Shown here one piece after another: positions 25,996 through 33,805 of a stretch of 64,000 nucleotides of DNA. The first letter of the stretch is position 1, and each line of letters begins with the position of its first letter. A program made the position numbers and the translations under genes. Under the pieces are notes generated by a model. It searched no databases. It had not been told where the DNA came from and saw only the letters and a list, made by a program, of their open reading frames with translations. Source of the stretch: Prevotella sp. HUN102 (GTDB lineage: Bacteria; Bacteroidota; Bacteroidia; Bacteroidales; Bacteroidaceae). The stretch covers positions 124,001-188,000 of the forward strand of contig NZ_JIAF01000001.1 of assembly GCF_000688375.1 (NCBI RefSeq), in the 5' to 3' direction.

Positions 25996-27639
25996 ATGGA
26001 AACAAGTGCATTGCAAAAGGCAAGAGCTGCCTATCAGCCAAAGTTGCCTAAAGCTCTTCAGGGTGCAGTAAAGATTCAGGAAGGCGAACCTACTCAAAGC
26101 GTTGATAATCACGAAGAAATTAAGAACTTATTCCCTAACACCTATGGTATGCCCCTCGTGGAGTTTGTACCTGCTGATAAGGAAAATGCACTTAGGATAA
26201 ACGTTGGCGTAATCTTGTCCGGCGGTCAGGCACCGGGTGGACACAACGTGATTTCCGGTCTGTTCGACCAGTTGAAAAAGCTCAATCCCGAAAACCGTCT
26301 TTATGGTTTCCAAATGGGACCCGGTGGTTTGGTGGACCACAAATATCTCGAAATCACTCCGGAACTGATGGATAAGTACCGCAATACGGGCGGTTTTGAT
26401 ATGATTGGTTCGGGACGTACAAAGCTCGAGGAAGTGGAACAGTTCGAGAAGGGACTCGAAATCATCCGTGAACTCGACATCAAGGCACTCGTAATCATCG
26501 GCGGCGACGACTCGAACACGAATGCCTGCGTGCTCGCCGAATACTATGCGGCAAAGAACTACGGTATTCAGGTTATCGGTTGTCCGAAGACCATCGACGG
26601 CGACCTGAAGAACGCCCAGATAGAAACCTCTTTCGGTTTTGATACTGCTACGAAGACATATTCTGAAATCATCGGCAACATAGAGCGCGACTGCAATTCG
26701 GCGCGCAAGTACTGGCACTTCATCAAGCTGATGGGTCGTTCGGCTTCCCACATCGCGCTGGAATGCGCCTTGCAGACACAGCCGAACATCTGTCTTATCT
26801 CGGAGGAAATCGAGGCAAGAGATCTCACGCTGAACGAGATTGTGGAGGATATTGCACGCATTGTTGCGCGCCGCGCCGAGGATGGCCGCAATTATGGCGT
26901 TGTGCTTATCCCTGAAGGACTCATCGAGTTCGTGCCTGCCATCGGCCGTCTCATTCAGGAACTCAACGACCTGCTCGCTGCTCACGGCGACGAATACAAG
27001 GACCTCGACCATCAGGCACAGCGCAAATACATCATCAGCCACCTTTCAGAGGCCAACCGTGCTACCTACGAAACGCTTCCAAGGGGTGTTGCCCGTCAGC
27101 TTTCGCTCGACCGCGATCCTCACGGAAACGTTCAGGTTTCGCTCATCGAAACCGAGAAACTGCTCTCGGATATGGTGGCAATGAAGTTGGAAACGTGGGC
27201 GGAAGAAGGCAGATTCGTCGGCAAGTTCTCTGCTCTGCACCACTTCCTCGGCTACGAAGGCCGCTGCGCAGCACCGTCGAACTTCGACGCTGATTATTGC
27301 TACGCACTGGGAACGTCGGCCGTTCAGCTCATAGCCAATGGCAAGACTGGCTATATGGCAATCGTTCAGAACACCACAGCCACATCGGATGAGTGGATTG
27401 CGGGAGGCGTGCCTATCACGATGATGATGAATATGGAACGCCGCAACGGCGAGATGAAGCCTGTAATCCGTAAGGCACTCGTTGAACTGGACGGTGCTCC
27501 GTTCAAGGCTTTCGCAAGTCAGCGCGACGAGTGGGCCACGAAGACAAGCTATATCTATCCCGGTCCGGTGCAGTATTGGGGACCATCTGAGGTCTGCGAC
27601 CAGACCACAAGAACCCTTGCGCTCGAACAGGGTAAGTAA
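25996..27639 (+). CDS. pfp: Diphosphate-fructose-6-phosphate 1-phosphotransferase
   Basis: 547 residues, the long plant-like/Bacteroidetes form of PPi-dependent phosphofructokinase. It reversibly makes fructose 1,6-bisphosphate from fructose 6-phosphate and pyrophosphate. Visible are GVILSGGQAPGGHNVI (residues 71-86), VIIGGDDSNTNAC (169-174 GGDDSN; the second Asp is the residue linked to PPi use), PKTIDGDL (197-204, catalytic Asp), MGRSASHIALE and GYEGRCAAPSNFD. A large insertion typical of this clade lies in the second half. The gene stands alone behind its promoter and is followed 61 bp later by a lysozyme gene. The central glycolytic enzyme fits the Bacteroidetes assignment. Confidence 0.95.
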   Translation: METSALQKARAAYQPKLPKALQGAVKIQEGEPTQSVDNHEEIKNLFPNTYGMPLVEFVPADKENALRINVGVILSGGQAPGGHNVISGLFDQLKKLNPENRLYGFQMGPGGLVDHKYLEITPELMDKYRNTGGFDMIGSGRTKLEEVEQFEKGLEIIRELDIKALVIIGGDDSNTNACVLAEYYAAKNYGIQVIGCPKTIDGDLKNAQIETSFGFDTATKTYSEIIGNIERDCNSARKYWHFIKLMGRSASHIALECALQTQPNICLISEEIEARDLTLNEIVEDIARIVARRAEDGRNYGVVLIPEGLIEFVPAIGRLIQELNDLLAAHGDEYKDLDHQAQRKYIISHLSEANRATYETLPRGVARQLSLDRDPHGNVQVSLIETEKLLSDMVAMKLETWAEEGRFVGKFSALHHFLGYEGRCAAPSNFDADYCYALGTSAVQLIANGKTGYMAIVQNTTATSDEWIAGGVPITMMMNMERRNGEMKPVIRKALVELDGAPFKAFASQRDEWATKTSYIYPGPVQYWGPSEVCDQTTRTLALEQGK

Positions 27640-27700
27640 ATCAGTATCTTAGTCCGTTGTTCTTCCCACGGAGAGCGACGGGCATTAATCTTCTAATACA

Positions 27701-28585
27701 ATGGATATTCCTGCAATGTTTTACCATTTACGGCAAAGAGTGCATCGTGCTCCGAAGTGGGTGTGGTGGGTTGGAGGAATATCCATTGCCGTTTTGTATT
27801 GCGTGGTTTTCTATATCTTCCTCGTTGCACCGTCGGGATTCCGGTGGCGAGCCATCTATGGCGACCCCGCTTACCCCAAGGGGTACGAGATTCACGGCAT
27901 AGACATCAGCCATCATCAGGGAGACGTGAACTGGAACAGGCTCAGAAACGCAATGGTGGAGCAGGCTCCTATCCGCTTCGTGTTTATGAAAGCCACGGAA
28001 GGCGACAGCCATGTGGACAGAAAGTTCCGTGAGAATTTCCAGAATGCTCGGGAATCCGGGTTCATAAGGGGTGTTTATCATTTCTGGAGCAACGTGTCCT
28101 CGCCCCGCCGTCAGGCGTATTTCTTCTTGGCAATGAGTCCGCTTTCGCCCGGCGACTTGGCTCCGGTGCTGGATGTTGAGCATAAGCCTACTGATATGAG
28201 TACGGAGGAATTTCAGCAGAATGTGCTCACGTGGCTGCATATCGTGGAGGATAAGTACCACGTCAAACCCATTATCTATACCTATTATAAATTTAAGGAC
28301 GAGTATCTTTCAGATTCCCGGTTCGACGACTATCCGTATTGGATAGCGCATTACTATGTGGACAAGATGGAATATGAAGGTCCTTGGAAGTTCTGGCAGC
28401 ACACGGATGCCGGACGATTGCCCGGCATAAAGGGGTATGTTGATTTGGATATCTTCAATGGAAGCATCTACGAGCTGCGCCAACTGATGATTCCCGAGCC
28501 TGAACCCGAGCCTACGATAGACGAAATATCAGACAGCACCAGTTATGATTCTCTCGCTGCTGACACAGGTGCAGCCCAAGAGTAG
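27701..28585 (+). CDS. GH25 lysozyme-like protein, membrane-anchored
   Basis: 294 residues. One hydrophobic segment (WVWWVGGISIAVLYCVVFYIF, about 20-43) anchors the protein or acts as an uncleaved signal. The GH25 domain follows: GYEIHGIDISHHQGDVNW (catalytic-region Asp at about 68), FVFMKATEGD, GVYHFWS, LDVEHKP (acid/base region) and KFWQHTDAGRLPG. GH25 enzymes are muramidases that cleave peptidoglycan glycan strands. The tail after the domain is acidic and Pro/Glu-rich (EPEPEPTIDEISD). The 3' end overlaps the 3' end of prmA on the other strand by 74 bp. Confidence 0.9.
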   Translation: MDIPAMFYHLRQRVHRAPKWVWWVGGISIAVLYCVVFYIFLVAPSGFRWRAIYGDPAYPKGYEIHGIDISHHQGDVNWNRLRNAMVEQAPIRFVFMKATEGDSHVDRKFRENFQNARESGFIRGVYHFWSNVSSPRRQAYFFLAMSPLSPGDLAPVLDVEHKPTDMSTEEFQQNVLTWLHIVEDKYHVKPIIYTYYKFKDEYLSDSRFDDYPYWIAHYYVDKMEYEGPWKFWQHTDAGRLPGIKGYVDLDIFNGSIYELRQLMIPEPEPEPTIDEISDSTSYDSLAADTGAAQE

Positions 28586-29381
28586 AGGCCTTCTGTTCTA
28601 AAATTGCAGCGTCTTCGGTGTAGAAACCGCTGAGAATCAGCTTTCCGTCCTGTTTTAGCTTTACACGGAAAGTTTCTATGTCATTCAGCAGAATGTTGCG
28701 GTTGATATTGGCTATCACGAGGTCGAACTGTCCGTCGAAATTGCTTGTAATGTGTTTGTCGCCTTCCAGCACTTGAATTTCCACGCCGTTCAGTTTCGCA
28801 TTGTCTTCCGTGTTCCTTACGCTCCATTCATCTATGTCGTAGGCGCAGACCGTTGCAGCCCCGAGTTTGGCGGCAACGATTCCGAGAATGCCAGTCCCGC
28901 AGCCACAGTCGAGTACGCTTTTCGCACGCAGGTCTTCATCGAAGAGTTGGCTGACAATCATCTGTGTGGTTTCGTGTGTGCCTGAACCGAATGCCTGTCG
29001 TGGGTCTATCCTCACAACGAGTGGCTCTTTTATGGTGTTTTCAGTCAAAAGTTCAAATGGATTTTCTTCCTTTGAGCTGCAAATGATACATCTGTCATCA
29101 ATTATAATAGGCGAAAAGCCGTTCTGTTCCCATTCTTCGTTCCAGTTTCTGTTCTCGGCTTCCTTGATAGTATAGGCTATCTTGGTGTCGGGAATGGGGA
29201 AGTTTTCGCAGTAGGCTTTCAGCATTTCGTCCTGAAATAGTTTTTCCTGTGCATATCCTACCCACGAACCTCCTTCTTCTGTGAACGATTCGCAGCCGGC
29301 CTCGCTTGCAAGACTGGTCAGAATATCTCTTGCAATCTCTGAATCAGGAGTAATCTGAAATGTAATTTGCAGATATTTCAT
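28512..29381 (-). CDS. prmA: Ribosomal protein L11 methyltransferase
   Basis: 289 residues. PrmA trimethylates ribosomal protein L11 using S-adenosylmethionine. The C-terminal Rossmann methyltransferase has FGSGTHETTQM, SVLDCGCGTGILGIVAAKLGA (motif I), AYDIDEWSVRNT (motif II) and LVIANINRNIL (motif IV, N-rich as in PrmA). The N-terminal substrate-recognition part is present (about 95 residues). The gene is convergent with the GH25 gene and overlaps its tail by 74 bp, both ends being coding. A TAATTTTG element upstream on the minus strand (29408-29415) could be its promoter. Confidence 0.94.
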   Translation of the reverse strand: MKYLQITFQITPDSEIARDILTSLASEAGCESFTEEGGSWVGYAQEKLFQDEMLKAYCENFPIPDTKIAYTIKEAENRNWNEEWEQNGFSPIIIDDRCIICSSKEENPFELLTENTIKEPLVVRIDPRQAFGSGTHETTQMIVSQLFDEDLRAKSVLDCGCGTGILGIVAAKLGAATVCAYDIDEWSVRNTEDNAKLNGVEIQVLEGDKHITSNFDGQFDLVIANINRNILLNDIETFRVKLKQDGKLILSGFYTEDAAILEQKASTLGLHLCQQRENHNWCCLIFRLS

Positions 29382-29407
29382 TTGATTATGTTTATTATTT
29401 TATGTTG

Positions 29408-29465
29408 CAAAATTACAAAAAATAGGGAAAAACCTATATATAGTTAGGGAAATTCCGTATCTTTG
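29408..29465. promoter_or_regulatory. Divergent promoter region, prmA and the Tyr/Gly-rich gene
   Basis: On the minus strand TAATTTTG (29408-29415) faces prmA; on the plus strand TATCTTTG (29458-29465) faces the 352-codon gene, giving it a leader of about 90 nt. Upstream TTTG boxes are not evident for either. Confidence 0.5.
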
Positions 29466-29559
29466 TAGGTGTTCTTGTGTTATTTTTGCACCAGATACAA
29501 AAGATTTTGTAGGAAATCAAGAAAATATTAATAATAAACTAAATAAAGGAGACAGGTGT

Positions 29560-30618
29560 ATGAAGCGTTTTATATTACTTTCGGTTCTGGCGGGTGCTTT
29601 GCCGTTGGCAATGCAGGCACAGGACGATCTCTATTTTACTCCGTCGGATAATAAGCCTTTCGTGGAGGAAAAAGCCAATGCAAAACCCACATATTATGGT
29701 GGTATTAGCAAGTCTGATGCCGAATACAACAGGCGTGGCGCACTGCGCAGCAGCTATGAGGTAATTGGTAAGGACTCTTTGGGCAATGATATTATCAGAT
29801 TCGAGCCGGGAGACGGCTCCTATACTTCAAGGTTCGACACCCTCTATCAGGCTGACAGATACTATGATGTTTCGGAAGACGACTTTGCATACAGCAGACG
29901 TATGAGCCGATTCGATGGTTATTGGGGTATATACAGCCCTTGGTATATGGGCAGACCTTATTATTACAGCCATTGGGGATATTGGGATCCTTGGTATTAC
30001 GGTATCTATGATCCTTGGTATTACGGAGGATATTATGGAGGTTACTACGGTGCTTATCGTGGTTGGTACGGTCCTTGGGGCTACGGCTATTACGGTGGCA
30101 GTTGGGGTTGGCCTTATTATCATCGTGGTTATGGCTACGGATACTATGGTTACGGCTACGGCTACTACGGCTACGGATGGGCTCCACGCCACGGATATTA
30201 CGCAAGTGGGCATACGGGTACCGGCAACCATTGGGCAAACGGCAGAACAAGGCACGATGCAGACTTCAGTGGTTACCGAGGTTCAAACTTCAATACGAGA
30301 AATTCAAACTTCAATACGAACGGAACAAGAACCGTGCGCAGCTATGGTAACGCTTCAACTCGCACCGATAGTCGCTTCGGAGGTTCAAGAGGAGTAAGCG
30401 ACAGTCGTTTCGGTGGTTCCAGAAACTCGAACACTTATAATAATACACGCTCTTCCAACAACACGCGTACTTACGATACGCCGAACAGATCGTTTGGAAA
30501 TGGTTCACGTGCTACCTTCAGCAATGGTGGCAGCTTCGGAGGCTCAAGAAGTTCCGGTGGTGGAAGTTTCGGAGGTTCTCGTGGTGGTGGCGGCAGCTTT
30601 GGTGGACACCGTCGCTGA
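29560..30618 (+). CDS. Secreted Tyr/Gly-rich low-complexity protein
   Basis: 352 residues with signal peptide (MKRFILLSVLAGALPLAMQAQ). After a moderately ordinary stretch (to about 125) comes a block of about 90 residues built almost only of Tyr, Gly, Trp and Pro (repeats such as GYGYYGYG, DPWYYG, GGYYG), then an Asn/Ser/Arg/Thr-rich segment with repeated DSRFGGSRG and RNSNFNT, ending in GGSFGG repeats. No enzymatic motif is recognised. Similar compositions occur in outer-surface or matrix-type proteins, but function is unknown. The alternative frames in this region are shadows. Directly after the stop lies a 22-bp tandem repeat, then an outer-membrane protein gene, possibly in the same transcript. 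Confidence 0.78.
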   Translation: MKRFILLSVLAGALPLAMQAQDDLYFTPSDNKPFVEEKANAKPTYYGGISKSDAEYNRRGALRSSYEVIGKDSLGNDIIRFEPGDGSYTSRFDTLYQADRYYDVSEDDFAYSRRMSRFDGYWGIYSPWYMGRPYYYSHWGYWDPWYYGIYDPWYYGGYYGGYYGAYRGWYGPWGYGYYGGSWGWPYYHRGYGYGYYGYGYGYYGYGWAPRHGYYASGHTGTGNHWANGRTRHDADFSGYRGSNFNTRNSNFNTNGTRTVRSYGNASTRTDSRFGGSRGVSDSRFGGSRNSNTYNNTRSSNNTRTYDTPNRSFGNGSRATFSNGGSFGGSRSSGGGSFGGSRGGGGSFGGHRR

Positions 30619-30619
30619 C

Positions 30620-30707
30620 AATCGGTTCCATCGGCACTCATAATCGATTCCATCGTCGTTGGTAATCAGTTCCATCGTTATTGATAATCGGTTTCATCGT
30701 CGCGATG
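30620..30707 (+). repeat. Four tandem 22-bp repeats after the Tyr/Gly-rich gene
   Basis: Four units begin at 30620, 30642, 30664 and 30686 with the pattern AATCRRTTYCATCG followed by eight variable bases. The array begins one base after the stop codon. Its sequence differs from the interspersed 22-bp-unit element, though the period is the same. Confidence 0.82.
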
Positions 30708-30756
30708 ATAGGAAATCAATCAAGAGAAATCATCTATTTAAAATCTTTAGATAATT

Positions 30757-32388
30757 ATGAAAAAGCAATATTATTTTCTGTTTGCTTCATTGTTGGCAAT
30801 GCCAGCAATGGCACAGGAGACATACGAAAATGCCCGTTTGACAGGCGAAGACCTCAACGGAACGGCTCGTTACGTTGGTATGGGTGGTGCATTGGAAGCC
30901 CTCGGTGCTGATATTTCAACCATCGGAAGCAATCCTGCCGGCATAGGTCTCTTCCGTCATAACACGTTAAGCGTCAGTGGTGGACTGCTGATGCAGGGCA
31001 AAGGTAATGAGTTTGCGAATGGGAAAAAGACAAATGCGAGCTTTGATCAGATTGGTGGCGTTTATTCTACGCGCACCGGTCGGAAGTCATACCTCAATTT
31101 AGGTTTCAATTACCACAAAAGCAAGAACTTCAACTATATTCTCAATGCTGCGAACTCCCTCAACGGAAGTTCTCAGAACGGTCAGTCCTACTTGAAAGGG
31201 ATGCTGGGAAGCGAAGCCAATGGTGGTTTTTCGGTACGTCAGATGAAAGACGGTACCTATATGGGATATGTGGATGATAAGAGCGACAATACATCTTACA
31301 GTTGGAGCCAGACAGATTACCTGTATTGGAACACCGTTATTCCTGATGTTAAGGCAGGTCCGAACGATTCTAAGTTCTTCGAGTACCCTGCACAGAGCTA
31401 TATGTTCGACCGCTCAAGCAAGGGATATATAGCTAATTACGATTTCAATATCAGCGGTAACATTAAGGATCGTGTGTTCCTCGGTGTTACGTTCGGTATC
31501 AAGGATGTGGATTATAAGGGATACAGCGAGTATAACGAAACATTGATGGGGAATAAAGGAACCATTGCTATGGCAGATGAGCGCAGAGTTTCGGGAACAG
31601 GATTCGATGTAACGGCAGGTGTTATCGTTCGTCCACTCGACAATTCTCCATTCCGTTTTGGTGCGTATGTGAAGTCTCCGACTTGGTATAACCTCACAAC
31701 AGAGAATTATACACAGATTCTCAACAACACAACCGAAGGCGGCACACACGATAGTGGAAAAATAAGCAATGCTTATGATTTCAAGATATGGACACCTTGG
31801 AAGTTCGGTTTCTCACTTGGCCATACGGTAGGCAACTATCTTGCGCTTGGTCTTAGCTATGAATACGAAGACCACAGCACAATCAACACCCGAATCAATG
31901 ACGGTGTATATTATGATTACGATTCTTGGTATGGTTATGGCGACGTTTATGAGTCTACATCGGCAGACGGTTATATGAACGAGCACGCAGAAATAGCGTT
32001 GAAAGGTGTGAGCACATTGAAATTGGGTGCAGAGTATAAGCCGACAGCTAATCTTGCCCTTCGTATAGGTTACAACTATATAAGCCCTAAGTACAATGCA
32101 GAAGCTCAGAAGAATCCAACGCTTCCTTCTTACGGCACAAGCTATTCTTCGGCAACTGATTATACAAACTGGGATGCTACGAACCGTTTCACTTGTGGTA
32201 TCGGATATCAGATCAAGAAATTCAATATCGACTTGGCTTATCAGTACAGCAGTCAGAAAGGCGAATTTTATCCATTCAGCAATCTGAGCGTTGAGGATGG
32301 CGGACAAATCCATTCCAACACAACGACTGCAACAAAGGTTGATAAGAACCATAGTCAGTTATTGCTGACTTTAGGCTACCATTTCTAA
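30757..32388 (+). CDS. OmpP1/FadL-family outer-membrane protein
   Basis: 543 residues with signal peptide (MKKQYYFLFASLLAMPAMAQ). The N-terminal hatch-like part ENARLTGEDLNGTARYVGMGGALEALGADISTIGSNPAGIGL is typical of the FadL/OmpP1/TodX superfamily as found in Bacteroidetes (the SNPAG motif). The remainder shows alternating beta-strand patterns and ends in a phenylalanine-terminated strand (LLLTLGYHF), as expected for a porin barrel inserted by Bam. Members move hydrophobic small molecules; the substrate is not evident, and the label hemin receptor sometimes given is not supported here. A good terminator follows. Confidence 0.88.
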   Translation: MKKQYYFLFASLLAMPAMAQETYENARLTGEDLNGTARYVGMGGALEALGADISTIGSNPAGIGLFRHNTLSVSGGLLMQGKGNEFANGKKTNASFDQIGGVYSTRTGRKSYLNLGFNYHKSKNFNYILNAANSLNGSSQNGQSYLKGMLGSEANGGFSVRQMKDGTYMGYVDDKSDNTSYSWSQTDYLYWNTVIPDVKAGPNDSKFFEYPAQSYMFDRSSKGYIANYDFNISGNIKDRVFLGVTFGIKDVDYKGYSEYNETLMGNKGTIAMADERRVSGTGFDVTAGVIVRPLDNSPFRFGAYVKSPTWYNLTTENYTQILNNTTEGGTHDSGKISNAYDFKIWTPWKFGFSLGHTVGNYLALGLSYEYEDHSTINTRINDGVYYDYDSWYGYGDVYESTSADGYMNEHAEIALKGVSTLKLGAEYKPTANLALRIGYNYISPKYNAEAQKNPTLPSYGTSYSSATDYTNWDATNRFTCGIGYQIKKFNIDLAYQYSSQKGEFYPFSNLSVEDGGQIHSNTTTATKVDKNHSQLLLTLGYHF

Positions 32389-32420
32389 GTAAAAAAACAT
32401 TCTTCCTTCATTGGAAAATA

Positions 32421-32455
32421 AAAAACAGGAGCATAAGAATGCTCCTGTTTTTTTG
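32421..32455 (+). terminator. Terminator after the OmpP1-like gene
   Basis: A 10-bp stem ACAGGAGCAT/ATGCTCCTGT (32425-32434 with 32439-32448), 4-nt loop, then TTTTTTTG. Confidence 0.9.
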
Positions 32456-32500
32456 TATTAAGCCCTTTCTTTTTGCTTATCACAGCAAATCTGCCGCCTG

Positions 32501-33802
32501 TCATTGCATTATCTTTTTCAGTTTATCTTCTTCTATTTTTATCCGTTCTGTAAAGTTGGTAAACGTGTTGCAGTTTTGCGGAATGCACAATGAGTAGACT
32601 TTTACGTTGCCGCCATACCCTTCAAGCGTTCCACAGCCATTTACCGTCGTATCTTTTGCAGGATGTATGAAACCACCTGACTCAAATTTCCTGATATACA
32701 TATAAGTGATAATCTGGTTCAAGTCTTCCCTGTCTATTATTGTATTTCCCTTGTCGCTCTGCATTTGTTTATATTTGGCATCGAGTGCCGTATCGTTTTT
32801 CCAATAGTCGGGATAGCGGTATGCGTTGAAATCAGATGAGGAAGTCTTGTTGAACACGCTAAGCCCGCCTTTTCTATCTTTATTCTTAGGATGCTTAAAT
32901 CCCAAATCTTTAAAAAGTTTGGCCAAATATTCCTCCCAAAGCCAAGCAGCATCGAACAAAATACCATATATCTGTTGAGTGTTGTTGCCGAACGACAGTT
33001 TCTTATGGCATAGTATCATTAGGCAAAGACGCTGCAATGCCACATAATTCGAGAAGTAAGGGCGACTGATGGGTTTCATATTCTTGGCAATTATCTTCTG
33101 CAAATCCCTTGAATTAAATGAAGTTGTTGCCTGTTCTATCCTTTTAACGGCCTCTTCTGTTTCTCTGCTGTTATGTAATATCAGCTTGGCGGCACTTCGC
33201 TTGATATATTCTATCGTGTGCCGAATCAACTGTGTCAAGGCATTATCGTGCGAATACTCACGAACCCGATAAGCAATGTTGCCTTGGAACGGAATATTCG
33301 TTTTTATATGTCGGGCTATGTCTATCGTTCCCCGCACACGGGCATCGTTATATTCCCGAGTGCAATACTCACGATACAGACCTTGCTCCAAGGCTTTCGT
33401 AAGCATATAAGGAAACAGATAGACCAGAAAATCGAAGATTCGTTCCTCGTCGCTGTGCATTTTAAGGTCTACGACATTTATTCCCAACACCCGTTGCAGC
33501 ATATAGTGCAGAAAGAAATCTTTATCATCGTCTTCGCTGAAACGGGAGGAAATGCTCAGTTTGGTATTCCCTATGCCCACGAACCCAACAACATTGTTCG
33601 TATATAGCTTATTATCATTGATACGGAAGATGCACGACGAACCTATATCATCGCCGTTTTCGCCCAATGAATGAGGAAAAACAAGCAGGTTAGGATGCTT
33701 TTCTTCGCAAATCTTCTTCAGCGTTACACCACTATAAGGCAACAAGTCAGCCAGTTCCCCGTTGCTTATTTCCTTCCCGCAATTATTATCCGTCGTTCGC
33801 AT
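32501..33802 (-). CDS. mcrC: McrC, nuclease subunit of McrBC restriction system
   Basis: 433 residues of the McrC family. An N-terminal beta-rich part (FVGIGNTKLSISSRF) is followed by a helical region with REYNDARVRGTIDIARHI and a C-terminal PD-(D/E)xK nuclease core: YPDYW (Pro331-Asp332), then ALDAKYKQ (Asp341, Lys343). With McrB it forms a GTP-driven complex that cuts modified DNA, a type IV restriction defence. Start is 3 bp after the mcrB stop, so the pair is an operon. Length is slightly above E. coli McrC (348) and normal for Bacteroidetes. Confidence 0.93.
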   Translation of the reverse strand: MRTTDNNCGKEISNGELADLLPYSGVTLKKICEEKHPNLLVFPHSLGENGDDIGSSCIFRINDNKLYTNNVVGFVGIGNTKLSISSRFSEDDDKDFFLHYMLQRVLGINVVDLKMHSDEERIFDFLVYLFPYMLTKALEQGLYREYCTREYNDARVRGTIDIARHIKTNIPFQGNIAYRVREYSHDNALTQLIRHTIEYIKRSAAKLILHNSRETEEAVKRIEQATTSFNSRDLQKIIAKNMKPISRPYFSNYVALQRLCLMILCHKKLSFGNNTQQIYGILFDAAWLWEEYLAKLFKDLGFKHPKNKDRKGGLSVFNKTSSSDFNAYRYPDYWKNDTALDAKYKQMQSDKGNTIIDREDLNQIITYMYIRKFESGGFIHPAKDTTVNGCGTLEGYGGNVKVYSLCIPQNCNTFTNFTERIKIEEDKLKKIMQ

Positions 33803-33805
33803 TCT

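Noticed and set aside
30015..30350. Additional open frames in the Tyr/Gly-rich gene
   Set aside because: The biased TAC/GGN codons keep other frames open; only one frame has a signal peptide and sensible structure.
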